Assembly: GCF_003177035.1 (NCBI RefSeq)
Contig: NZ_CP029488.1
Location: 3,912,501-3,976,500, forward strand
Origin: Salinisphaera sp. LB1
GTDB lineage: Bacteria; Pseudomonadota; Gammaproteobacteria; Nevskiales; Salinisphaeraceae
Length of the DNA: 64,000 bases
Direction of reading: 5' to 3'
A model generated the notes under the pieces. That model was not told the DNA's origin. It saw only the letters and a program-made list of their open reading frames with translations, and ran no database searches. The position numbers were made by a program, and so were the translations under genes. Positions 26,823 to 35,299 of this stretch are shown piece by piece (the stretch's first letter is position 1; every line of letters starts with the position of its first letter).

Positions 26823-29800
26823 TCAGTCCTGCGCGGCGCGCGCCCGGCTCTCGTCGGCCAGGCGGCGCAGGCGTATCAATTCGTGCCGGCGCGCGGCGTC
26901 ACGCAGATCGGCCAGCTGCGGCGCATATTGCGGGTGCGCGGTCTCGATCGCGGCAATTTCGGCCAGGACGCCCGCCATGTGCCCGATATCGATAGCGCTC
27001 GTCAGCCGCTGGGCCAGCGGGACCGGCAACGGGTCGACCGTGTTCGACGGTGCCCTGTCGATCACACGGGATCGAGCTGTGGTTCGCGCGGGCACGTCGG
27101 GCGGCGCATCTGGCTCGCGTCGCTGCCATTGCAAATGCAATAACTCTGCCAGCCGATTGAAAAGCTCGGCGAGATTGATCGGTTTGGCCAGAAACGCATC
27201 ACAGCCGGCCATACGACTGCGCGCGATGTTATCGGCATAGGCATTGGCCGAAACCACCAGCACGGGCGCGGCGCTCAGGTGCCGCTCGCGAATCATGCGG
27301 GCCGTCTCGAAACCGTCCATACCCGGTATGGCGACGTCCATGAGGATCAAATCAGTGCGCTCGGTGGCCAACCAGTGGAGCGCATCGGCACCGTTCGCGC
27401 ACTCATTCAGTGCAAAACCCAGCGGCTCGAGCGCGGCACGCAAAATGCCGCGCTGATCCGCTCGGTCATCGACCACCAGCAGGTGCCGTCGCGCCCCTGC
27501 GTAGCCAACGATCGGCTGCGCGGGCGCACGCTCGCCGGCCGGGCGCGCGCAATTGGGCAAAAACACACGCAGCGCGAAGCGCGAACCGTTCGGTGCATTC
27601 GAGCTTACCGTCAGATCGCCGCCCATCAACTGGGTGAGCAACCGACAGATGGTCAGGCCGAGCCCGGCACCCACGCCGCCGTCGCCGCCTTGGGCCACAC
27701 GCTCGAACGGCAGGAAGATCTGCTCGCGTTTGTCGGGCGCAATGCCCGGCCCGGTGTCGATAATCTCGAATGCCGCCACTTCCGAGGCATAGTTCACGCG
27801 TACACATACCTCCCCGGTGAGCGTGAAACGAATCGCGTTGCCGATCAGATTGATCAGGATCTGACGCAGCCGTTGCAGGTCTCCGCGCACCGTGTCCGGC
27901 ACCCGCTGCGAGGTTTCGATGGAAAAATCCAGGCCCTTGGCGAGCGCCTGCGGCGCGAACATGGCATCCAGCTGATCGAGCAATGCGGGCATGTCGATCT
28001 CACCGACATGCAGCGATATACGTCCGGCTTCGATACGGGCGATATCCAGCAGGCCATCCACCAGGGCAAGCAGATGCTCGCCGCTGCGCTGGATGGTAGC
28101 GAGCTTGTCGGCATGCGCGGGCGCCATGTCGGGCTCGCGCATCAACAGCTGGGTATAGCCCAGCACGTTGTTCAGCGGGGTGCGCAGTTCGTGGCTCAAT
28201 CCGGAGACGTAACGGCTCTTGGCGCGGTTGGCCGACTCGGCCTCGGCTTTGGCCCGCGCCAGCTTGGCATCCGTCCGTTTGTGTGCCGCGACCTCGCGCA
28301 TCAGTAACCGGGTCTGGCGCGAGGACTCGTGCTGCGCCACATTGCGCGCCTCGCGCGCCAGGACCAGCCACCAGGCCAGGATGCCGACCGGCACCAGCAT
28401 CAGGAAAAAAGTGCGCAGGAAGATCGCCCACAACTGATGGCGCTCGGCGCTGTCCACCAGCGGCGTAATCTGGCTATAGACCGCGACCAGTGCGCCCACG
28501 AGCACGACCGACAACGCCACCAGCACCACGCCGTAGCGCGCCAGCCGCGTATACAGATGCGGCATCAAGGCACTCGGCAGCATACGTTGCAACAGGCCGT
28601 CGAGCTGAGCGGCGGCATGCGCACGCGGCCGGCAGCGGTCGCCACATCGCATGTCGAGACTGCAACACAACGAACAGATGGGCCCGGCATAGGCCGGGCA
28701 AGCGGCCATATCGTCGGTCTCGAAGCGGTTGTTGCATAGCACGCAGCGCGCGTGCCGGGTGCCATCATCCGCGAGTTGCGCCGCGGCGGCGGGCGTGCGC
28801 GCGAGATAGAACCGGCCGCCGGTGAGCCAGGCGATCACGGGCGCCGTGGCAAATGCACCCACAAGCGCGATCGCCGGCGCCGCGGCACGGCCGGCCACGC
28901 CGAAAACACCGCCATAGGCGGTCAGCGAAACCGCGCTCGCCAGAAGAAACGCCCCGATCCCGACCGGGTTCACGTCGTATAGATGCGCGCGCTTGAACTC
29001 GATGCCCGGTGGCGACAGACCGAGCGGCTTGTTGATCATCAGGTCCGCCGCCAGGGCGCCGAACCAGGCCGCCGCTACATTCGCGTACAGCCCAAGCACG
29101 CGCTCGATCGCGTGAAACACGCCCATCTCGAGCAGAATCAATGCGATCAGGACGTTGAACACCAGCCAGACCACGCGCCCGGGATGGCTGCGGGTAACCC
29201 GGGCGAAGAAATTGGACCACGCCAGCGAACCGGCATAGGCGTTGGTCACGTTGATCTTGACCTGCGAGACGATGACGAACAGCACCGTCGCCGCCATCGC
29301 GAGCCCCGGCGACGAGAACACATAACCGAAAGCCACGTCGTACATATGGGTCGGTTCGGTCGCGCGCGCATACGGCAGCTGGTGCTGTAGGGCGAGAAAC
29401 GCCAACAGCGCCCCGCCGAACATCTTCAGGCCGCCGAGCACCACCCAGCCCGGCCCCGCACCGATCACCGCCGCCCACCAGCGGATGCGGTTACCCGGGC
29501 CGCGCTCGGGCAGAAAGCGTAGATAGTCGACCTGCTCGCCGATCTGCCCGATCAGCGCCAGCGCAATCCCGCAGGCCGAACCGAAAGCGATCCAGTCGAA
29601 CGAGCCCGAGGCCTGCTGCCCGATATAGCGTTGAAACGCCGAGAATGCCGACGGCTGACGCACGGCGATGAACACATAGGGCAACACCAGCAGGGTCAGC
29701 CATAGCGGCTGGGTGAACCACTGCAAACGGTTGATCGCGGTGATGCCGAAGGTCACCAGCGGAATGATCGCCAGCGCGCTGATCAGATAGGCCAGCGGCA

Positions 29801-30248
29801 GCGTGATATCGAAATACAGCGATAGCGCCTGACCCATGATGGTCGCTTCAAGCGCGAAGAACAGGAAGGTGAAGCTGGCGTAGATCAGCGAAGTGAGCGT
29901 GGAGCCGAGATAGCCGAAGCCGGCACCGCGGGTCAGCAGGTCGATGTCCACGCCGTAGCGCGCCGCGGTATAGCTGATCGGCAGGCCGACGACGAAAATC
30001 GCGATACAGACCACGACGATCGCCCAGGCCGTGTTGACGAACCCGTAGCGCAGCATGAGTACGGCACCGATCGCCTCCAGCACCAGGAACGAGATGCCGC
30101 CCAGGGCCGTATTGGCGATGCGCAGTTCCGACCATTTGCGAGACGAGCGCGCCGTGAAGCGCAGCGCGTAGTCCTCGAGCGTCTCGTCGCCCACCCAGCG
30201 ATTGTAGGCCCGGCGGATCTTGACGACGCGTTGAGGCCCCATCGACAT
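26823..30248 (-). CDS. NCS1 permease-hybrid histidine kinase fusion
   Basis: 1141 residues. About 1-495: a full NCS1 (nucleobase/cation symporter-1) permease body with about 12 membrane segments, similar in sequence to the transporter encoded divergently. About 501-545: a Cys-rich module (CVLCNNRF..CPAYAGPICSLCCSL..CGDRC). About 555-625: two more membrane segments. Then a coiled linker, HisKA with phospho-His686 (SHELRTPLNN), HATPase (NLIGNAIRFT, DTGPGIAPD, GVGAGLGLTI) and a REC domain with Asp971 (DLILMDVAIPGMDG). The start at 30248 follows an AGGAAGGGG (30258-30266, minus strand); the ATG at 30323 is less likely. Predicted to sense a transported substrate and signal to the adjacent LuxR regulator. 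Confidence 0.92.
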   Translation of the reverse strand: MSMGPQRVVKIRRAYNRWVGDETLEDYALRFTARSSRKWSELRIANTALGGISFLVLEAIGAVLMLRYGFVNTAWAIVVVCIAIFVVGLPISYTAARYGVDIDLLTRGAGFGYLGSTLTSLIYASFTFLFFALEATIMGQALSLYFDITLPLAYLISALAIIPLVTFGITAINRLQWFTQPLWLTLLVLPYVFIAVRQPSAFSAFQRYIGQQASGSFDWIAFGSACGIALALIGQIGEQVDYLRFLPERGPGNRIRWWAAVIGAGPGWVVLGGLKMFGGALLAFLALQHQLPYARATEPTHMYDVAFGYVFSSPGLAMAATVLFVIVSQVKINVTNAYAGSLAWSNFFARVTRSHPGRVVWLVFNVLIALILLEMGVFHAIERVLGLYANVAAAWFGALAADLMINKPLGLSPPGIEFKRAHLYDVNPVGIGAFLLASAVSLTAYGGVFGVAGRAAAPAIALVGAFATAPVIAWLTGGRFYLARTPAAAAQLADDGTRHARCVLCNNRFETDDMAACPAYAGPICSLCCSLDMRCGDRCRPRAHAAAQLDGLLQRMLPSALMPHLYTRLARYGVVLVALSVVLVGALVAVYSQITPLVDSAERHQLWAIFLRTFFLMLVPVGILAWWLVLAREARNVAQHESSRQTRLLMREVAAHKRTDAKLARAKAEAESANRAKSRYVSGLSHELRTPLNNVLGYTQLLMREPDMAPAHADKLATIQRSGEHLLALVDGLLDIARIEAGRISLHVGEIDMPALLDQLDAMFAPQALAKGLDFSIETSQRVPDTVRGDLQRLRQILINLIGNAIRFTLTGEVCVRVNYASEVAAFEIIDTGPGIAPDKREQIFLPFERVAQGGDGGVGAGLGLTICRLLTQLMGGDLTVSSNAPNGSRFALRVFLPNCARPAGERAPAQPIVGYAGARRHLLVVDDRADQRGILRAALEPLGFALNECANGADALHWLATERTDLILMDVAIPGMDGFETARMIRERHLSAAPVLVVSANAYADNIARSRMAGCDAFLAKPINLAELFNRLAELLHLQWQRREPDAPPDVPARTTARSRVIDRAPSNTVDPLPVPLAQRLTSAIDIGHMAGVLAEIAAIETAHPQYAPQLADLRDAARRHELIRLRRLADESRARAAQD

Positions 30249-30271
30249 GTTGTGCCACCCCTTCCTGCGAC

Positions 30272-30292
30272 CGATCGAACGAGTTTCGATCG
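30272..30292. promoter_or_regulatory. Inverted repeat in the kinase leader
   Basis: Perfect 8-bp arms CGATCGAA and TTCGATCG around a 5-nt spacer, 24 bp upstream of the kinase start. Could be an operator half-site pair or a leader hairpin. Function unproven. Confidence 0.35.
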
Positions 30293-30326
30293 TACCGTCC
30301 CGATCCTGCAGGAAACGCGCCAACCA

Positions 30327-30344
30327 CTACGTCGAATGACGTAG
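30327..30344. promoter_or_regulatory. Palindrome between divergent sensor and transporter genes
   Basis: CTACGTC-GAAT-GACGTAG, perfect 7-bp arms, in the 331-bp divergent promoter region. Its symmetry and size suit a dimeric LuxR/NarL-type regulator, and such a regulator is encoded in the kinase operon. It is the best operator candidate here, but binding is inferred. Confidence 0.45.
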
Positions 30345-30579
30345 GCCACTGCGTTGATCGGCGTATATGCCGGCCCCGTCGCTTGCGCCAGTCTCGATAC
30401 CGAGCCGGGCGCTCGATCAGCGCGCCCGGCGTTCATGGAACAAACGACGCAAACCGCCGGCACCGGACCGAGCGACCGGCAACGCCCAGCGGCACCGGGC
30501 CGGCCGCGGTCGCGTCACAACACCGGCGGGCTCGGTACGACGCCGCCGGCAACTCGGGTCGACATCAACGGAGACGATA

Positions 30580-32241
30580 ATGAGTAGCGTGGTAAACGAA
30601 GGGGGGCGCAATCGCACCTTCAACAAATGGGTGAGCAACCCGGTGCTGGAGGACTATTCGCTGCGCTATGCGCCGAAATCCTTCCGCACCTGGTCGGAAT
30701 ACGCGGTGGCAACCGCCGCGCTCGGCGGCATCGCCTATATGGCCGATCAGGCCATCGGCGGTTCGCTGGCGGTGCAGTTCGGCTTCATGAACGCGTTCTG
30801 GGGTATTTTCGCGGCGGCGGTGATCATCTTTCTGACCGGCATCCCGATTGCCTACTACTCAGCGCGCTACAACGTCGACGTCGACCTGCTGACGCGCGGC
30901 GCCGGCTTCGGCTATCTCGGCTCCACCATCACGTCGGTGATCTACGCCAGCTTCACCTTCATATTCTTCGCCCTCGAAGGCTCGATCATGGGCCAGGCAC
31001 TGAATCTGTATTTCGGCATACCGCTGGCGATCGGCTATCTGCTGGGTGCGATCGTGATCATCCCGCTGGTGGTGTTCGGCATGAGCCTGTTGTCGAAGCT
31101 GCAGATGTGGACGCAGCCGATCTGGCTGATCCTGCTGTTCACCCCGCCGATCGCCGTGCTGTTTGGCAAGCCGCATGCGATCGCCGACTGGGTGCACTTC
31201 GGCGGCAACTCGCCGAGCCATGCCGGCTTCGACCCGTTGCTGTTCGGCACCGCGGCCGGTATCGCGCTGTCACTGATCGCCCAGATCGGCGAGCAGGCAG
31301 ACTATCTGCGCTTCATGCCCGACAAGACCCGCGCCAATCGCGGCAAGTGGTGGTTCGCGGTGCTGGCGGCCGGCCCGGGCTGGGTGATTCTGGGCGCGCT
31401 CAAGCAGTGGATGGGCTCGTTCTTCGCCTCGGTATCGGTGGCCAACGGCACGTCGCTGTCCCAGGCCGACCAGCCGATCCATATGTATGTATCGGGCTTC
31501 AGCTACATGTTCTCGAGCCCGTTCGTGGCCCTGTCGATCGCGACCTTCTTCGTGCTGCTGTCGCAGGTCAAGATCAACGTCACCAACGCCTACTCGGGTT
31601 CACTGTCCTGGTCGAACTTCTTCTCGCGCATTCTGCACAGTCATCCGGGCCGCGTGGTCTATGTGTTCTTCAACGTCGGCATCGCGCTGGCGCTGATGGA
31701 AGCCAACATGTTCGCCGTGCTGGGTCATATCCTCGGCTTTTATTCCAACGTGGCGGTGGCCTGGATCGGTGCGGTGACCGCGGATCTGGTGATCAACAAG
31801 CCGATCCTGAAGCTCAGCCCGTCCTACATCGAGTTCAAGCGCGCGCATCTGTACAACTTCAATCCGGTCGGCTTCGGTTCGATGATGTTCGCCTCGGTAA
31901 TCTCGGTGATTGCCTTTTTCGGCTACTTCGGCGCCTATGCCCAGTCCTACTCCTGCTTCATCGCGCTGGGCCTGGCGTTCGTGGCCTCGCCGATCGTCTG
32001 CCTGCTCACCCAGGGCAAGTACTACCTGGCCCGCACCTCGGAGAAAGAGCTGCGTGAGCATGAGCACGCCTCGATGATCGCCTGCATCTCCTGCGAGTAC
32101 GAATACGAGAAGAAGGACATGGTGTATTGCCCGTTCCACACCGGACCGATCTGCTCGCTGTGCTGCTCGCTGGAAGGCGCCTGTCATGACGTGTGCAAGG
32201 AACAGCCGGCCGCGGCCACCGCCCGCACGCAGACCGCCTAA
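30580..32241 (+). CDS. NCS1-family transporter with Cys-rich C-terminal tail
   Basis: 553-residue permease with about 12 membrane segments. Shares long identical stretches with the permease half of the neighbouring kinase (for example LLTRGAGFGYLGST, SQVKINVTNAY, EFKRAHLY). The tail (about 500-545) is a cytoplasmic Cys-rich module: ISCEYEYEKKDMVYCPFHTGPICSLCCSLEGACHDVC. Start ATG 30580 with GGAG 30570-30573 six nt upstream; the longer upstream frame is noise. Gene context (formamidase, FmdB, aliphatic amidase downstream) suggests uptake of a small amide or related N-compound. Nucleobase or hydantoin uptake, known for other NCS1 members, cannot be excluded. Confidence 0.9.
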   Translation: MSSVVNEGGRNRTFNKWVSNPVLEDYSLRYAPKSFRTWSEYAVATAALGGIAYMADQAIGGSLAVQFGFMNAFWGIFAAAVIIFLTGIPIAYYSARYNVDVDLLTRGAGFGYLGSTITSVIYASFTFIFFALEGSIMGQALNLYFGIPLAIGYLLGAIVIIPLVVFGMSLLSKLQMWTQPIWLILLFTPPIAVLFGKPHAIADWVHFGGNSPSHAGFDPLLFGTAAGIALSLIAQIGEQADYLRFMPDKTRANRGKWWFAVLAAGPGWVILGALKQWMGSFFASVSVANGTSLSQADQPIHMYVSGFSYMFSSPFVALSIATFFVLLSQVKINVTNAYSGSLSWSNFFSRILHSHPGRVVYVFFNVGIALALMEANMFAVLGHILGFYSNVAVAWIGAVTADLVINKPILKLSPSYIEFKRAHLYNFNPVGFGSMMFASVISVIAFFGYFGAYAQSYSCFIALGLAFVASPIVCLLTQGKYYLARTSEKELREHEHASMIACISCEYEYEKKDMVYCPFHTGPICSLCCSLEGACHDVCKEQPAAATARTQTA

Positions 32242-32249
32242 ATCGGCCG

Positions 32250-32276
32250 GGCCGCCGGCTGCATGCGCCGGCGGCC
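32250..32276 (+). terminator. Strong hairpin between transporter and fmdA
   Basis: 10-bp GC stem (GGCCGCCGGC / GCCGGCGGCC) with a 7-nt loop, 9 bp after the transporter stop. Only a loose pyrimidine tract follows (CCTTACCCCTATTCTTTT), so it may be a partial terminator or mRNA-stabilising hairpin that sets the transporter:amidase ratio rather than a full stop. Confidence 0.4.
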
Positions 32277-32316
32277 GGTCCTTACCCCTATTCTTTTCAT
32301 CGCAGGAAACTGAGCC

Positions 32317-33550
32317 ATGACGGACACCCTGATCAAGGTCGATCTCGATACCCACGCCACCCACAACCCGCAGACCCACAACCGCTGGCATCCCGATATT
32401 CCGATGGCCTGCTGGGTCAGCCCGGGCGACGATTTCATTCTGGAAACCTACGACTGGACCTCGGGCGCGATCGCCAACAACGACGACGCGTCTGACGTGC
32501 GCGACGTCGATCTGTCCACGGTGCATTACTTGTCCGGCCCGGTCGGTGTGAAAGGCGCCGAAGCCGGCGACCTGCTGGTGGTCGATCTACTCGACATCGG
32601 CGCACTCAAGGGCGCCGAATGGGGCTTCAACGGTTTTTTTCTCGAAACAGAACGGCGGCGGGTTCCTGACCGATCACTTCCCCTATGCCCAGAAGTCGAT
32701 CTGGGATTTTCACGGCCTGTACACCACCTCGCGCCACGTGCCGGGGGTGCGCTTCGCGGGACTCGTCCACCCGGGGCTGATCGGCTGCCTGCCCAGCCAG
32801 GAATTGCTCGACACCTGGAACAAACGCGAAGCCGACCTGATCGCGACGGATCCGGAGCGCGTCCCGCCGCTGGCCAATCCACCGGCCCCGCACACCGCGC
32901 ACATGGGTGCTCTGAGCGGCGATGCCCTGAAGAAAGCCGCTGCCGAGGGCGCACGCACGGTGCCGCCCCGTGAACACGGCGGCAACGTCGACATCAAGGA
33001 TCTGTCGCGCGGCTCGAAGATCTATTTCCCGGTCTATGTCGACGGCGGCGGGCTGTCGGTCGGCGATCTGCACTTCAGCCAGGGCGACGGCGAAATCACC
33101 TTCTGCGGCGCGATCGAAATGGCCGGCGGCTGGGTGCACATGAAGGTCGAGCTGATCAAGAACGGCATGGCCAAGTACGGCATCAAGTCGCCGATCTTCA
33201 AGCCCAGCCCGATCACCCCGAACTACCAGGACTACCTGATCTTCGAGGGCATCTCGGTGAACGAAACCGGGCAGCAGCACTATCTGGACGTCAACGTCGC
33301 CTACCGCCAAGCCTGCCTGAACGCGATCGAGTATATGACCCAGTTCGGCTATTCGCGCGCCCAGGCACATTCGATTCTGGGCGTCGCGCCCATTCAGGGC
33401 CACATCAGCGGCGTGGTCGATATTCCCAACGCCTGCGCCACGCTCTGGCTGCCGCAGGAGATCTTCGAGTTCGATATCAGCCCCGGCGCCGATGGCCCGA
33501 CAAAACGCCTGGACGGATCGGTGGACATGCCGATCGCATACGACGCGTAG
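32317..33550 (+). CDS. fmdA: Formamidase/acetamidase FmdA, interrupted by a 1-nt frameshift
   Basis: FmdA/AmdA-type amidohydrolase (formamide to formate and ammonia). The start at 32317 has AGGAA 8 nt upstream. The first frame reads correctly from TLIKVDLDTHATHNPQTHNRWHPDIP to GFNGFF, then fails at a T7 run (32634-32640). Removing one T gives GFFSKQNGGGFLTDHFPYA and the remaining family sequence (PGVRFAGLVHPGLIGCLPS, GGNVDIKDLSRGS, GGLSVGDLHFSQGDGE) to the stop at 33550. Repaired length is 410 residues, normal for the family. As written, the product is a 218-residue truncation. Sequencing error, recent mutation and slippage are all possible. Confidence 0.85.
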
Positions 33551-33557
33551 GCCTGCC

Positions 33558-33890
33558 ATGCCGATCTACGAATTCGACTGTCCCAACTGCGGCGGCTTTT
33601 CGGCGATGCGGCCCATGGCCGAGTCGCAGGCGCCCGGCGACTGCCCGAGCTGCGGCATCGCGTCGCGCCGCGTGATTCTCTCTGCGCCACGTGTCTCACG
33701 CGTATCCAAAGCCACCCGCGTGGCGCACGAAACCAACGAGCGCAGCGCGCATTCACCGCATACATCCGCCACCTACGGCGGCGGCCATCCGGCTGGATGC
33801 GGCTGCTGCTCGACAGCCCGCCGGCCGGCCGGTTCGACGCCGCCGACCCGAACTCGAACCGATCATCGCCCCTGGATGATCAGCCACTGA
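33558..33890 (+). CDS. fmdB: FmdB-family zinc-ribbon protein
   Basis: 110 residues. The N-terminal FmdB zinc ribbon MPIYEFDCPNCGGFSAMRPM..DCPSCG has both CxxC knuckles. The C-terminal half is low-complexity with a late CGCC. FmdB was described as a regulator of formamidase expression in Methylophilus; its biochemical role is unclear. It begins 7 bp after fmdA, so it is co-transcribed. The C-terminal 35 residues are Pro/Thr/Arg-rich and poorly structured. Confidence 0.88.
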   Translation: MPIYEFDCPNCGGFSAMRPMAESQAPGDCPSCGIASRRVILSAPRVSRVSKATRVAHETNERSAHSPHTSATYGGGHPAGCGCCSTARRPAGSTPPTRTRTDHRPWMISH

Positions 33891-33949
33891 TCGGGCCATC
33901 AACACCCCAGCCATGCGCGGCTCGCTACGCGCTCTGACGGAGAACGAAC

Positions 33950-34993
33950 ATGAGACACGGAGATATTTCCAGCAGCGCCGACACCGTCGGCGTCGCGGTG
34001 GTCAACTACAAAATGCCGCGCCTGCATACCCGCGAGCAGGTCGCTGACAACGCACGCAAGATCGCGGAAATGGTCAAGGGCATGAAGGTGGGTTTGCCGG
34101 GCATGGACCTGGTCATCTTTCCCGAATACTCGACCCACGGGATCATGTACGACGCCGACGAGATGATGGCGACGGCGTCGCCCATTCCGGGCGACGAGAC
34201 CGAGATCTTCGCGGCTGCTTGCCGCGAAGCCGATACTTGGGGCGTGTTCTCGATTACTGGCGAGCGGCACGAAGAGCACCCGAAAAAATCCCCTTACAAC
34301 ACGCTGATCCTGATGAACAATCAGGGTGAGATCGTGCAGAAATATCGCAAGTGCATTCCCTGGTGTCCGATCGAGGGCTGGTATCCGGGCGACGACACCT
34401 ATGTCTGCGAGGGGCCCAAGGGCCTCAAGATCAGCCTGATCATCTGCGACGACGGCAACTATCCCGAGATCTGGCGCGACTGCGCCATGAAGGGCGCGGA
34501 GCTGATCATTCGTTGCCAGGGCTATATGTACCCGGCCAAGGAACAGCAGATCATGATGTCCAAGTGCATGGCCTGGGCGAACAATTCGTATGTTGCCGTG
34601 GCCAACGCCGCCGGCTTCGACGGCGTGTATTCCTACTTCGGCCATTCGGCGATCATCGGCTTCGACGGCCGGACCCTCGGCGAGTGCGGCACCGAGGAAA
34701 ACGGCATTCAATACGCCCAGCTGTCGGTCTCGGCGATTCGCGACGCGCGGGCCCACGATCAATCGCAAAATCATTTGTTCAAGCTGCTGCATCGCGGTTA
34801 CACCGGCGTTCACGATTCCGGTGACGGCGAACAGGGCGTGGCCGAATGCCCGTTCACCTTCTATCGCGACTGGATCAACGATCCGGCGGCCACGCAACAG
34901 CGCGTCGAGGCGCTGACGCGCCCGGCGGTCGGCACCGATCAGTGCCCGGTCAAGGATCTGCCCACGACCGGGCGTACCGGCACCGACGGCTGA
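33950..34993 (+). CDS. amiE: Aliphatic amidase
   Basis: 347-residue nitrilase-superfamily amidase that hydrolyses short-chain aliphatic amides to the acid and ammonia. Closely resembles Pseudomonas AmiE from the first residues ([25 protein letters not shown]). The catalytic triad sits at the canonical numbers: Glu59 (FPEYS), Lys134 (KYRK), Cys166 (ICDDGN). Also [16 protein letters not shown]. No amiC/amiR homologues are adjacent, so control is probably by the upstream two-component system. The formamidase AmiF is a close paralogue and cannot be fully excluded. Confidence 0.93.
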   Translation: MRHGDISSSADTVGVAVVNYKMPRLHTREQVADNARKIAEMVKGMKVGLPGMDLVIFPEYSTHGIMYDADEMMATASPIPGDETEIFAAACREADTWGVFSITGERHEEHPKKSPYNTLILMNNQGEIVQKYRKCIPWCPIEGWYPGDDTYVCEGPKGLKISLIICDDGNYPEIWRDCAMKGAELIIRCQGYMYPAKEQQIMMSKCMAWANNSYVAVANAAGFDGVYSYFGHSAIIGFDGRTLGECGTEENGIQYAQLSVSAIRDARAHDQSQNHLFKLLHRGYTGVHDSGDGEQGVAECPFTFYRDWINDPAATQQRVEALTRPAVGTDQCPVKDLPTTGRTGTDG

Positions 34994-35076
34994 GCGGATC
35001 GCCGTGCCGCGCAGAAGCAGGCCGGCGACTTCCCGCCAGGTCCGATGAATATGGGCTGCGCCGGCTGAATTGATGT

Positions 35077-35100
35077 GGATGGGCGCAGCTGCGCCCATCC
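35077..35100. terminator. Perfect 24-bp palindrome after amiE
   Basis: GGATGGGCGCAG followed directly by its reverse complement, 83 bp past the amiE stop. As RNA it folds into a stem of up to 12 bp with no unpaired loop in the perfect form. No T-tract follows. May end the amidase operon, or be a protein-binding palindrome. The rest of 34994-35299 shows no gene. Confidence 0.4.
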
Positions 35101-35299
35101 GATGCGTGGGCAACAGTCGGCTTTGCATCGTGAACGCGACCACGCAGCGAATGCGCACCGATGGCCGCCCGTTCGCCGCCAGCCGCCCCGGGCGTCATGC
35201 CATGGCTATGGTACCGTCGCGGTAACACTCGCAGCGGCCGATCCCGGGCCAGCCGATACCGCTCGGCGACGCGTGATCGCCCTACGCCGGGAGATTTGC

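Noticed and set aside
32640-32973. Independent second gene after the fmdA frameshift
   Set aside because: The sequence on both sides belongs to one continuous FmdA family alignment; no SD or start precedes the second part.
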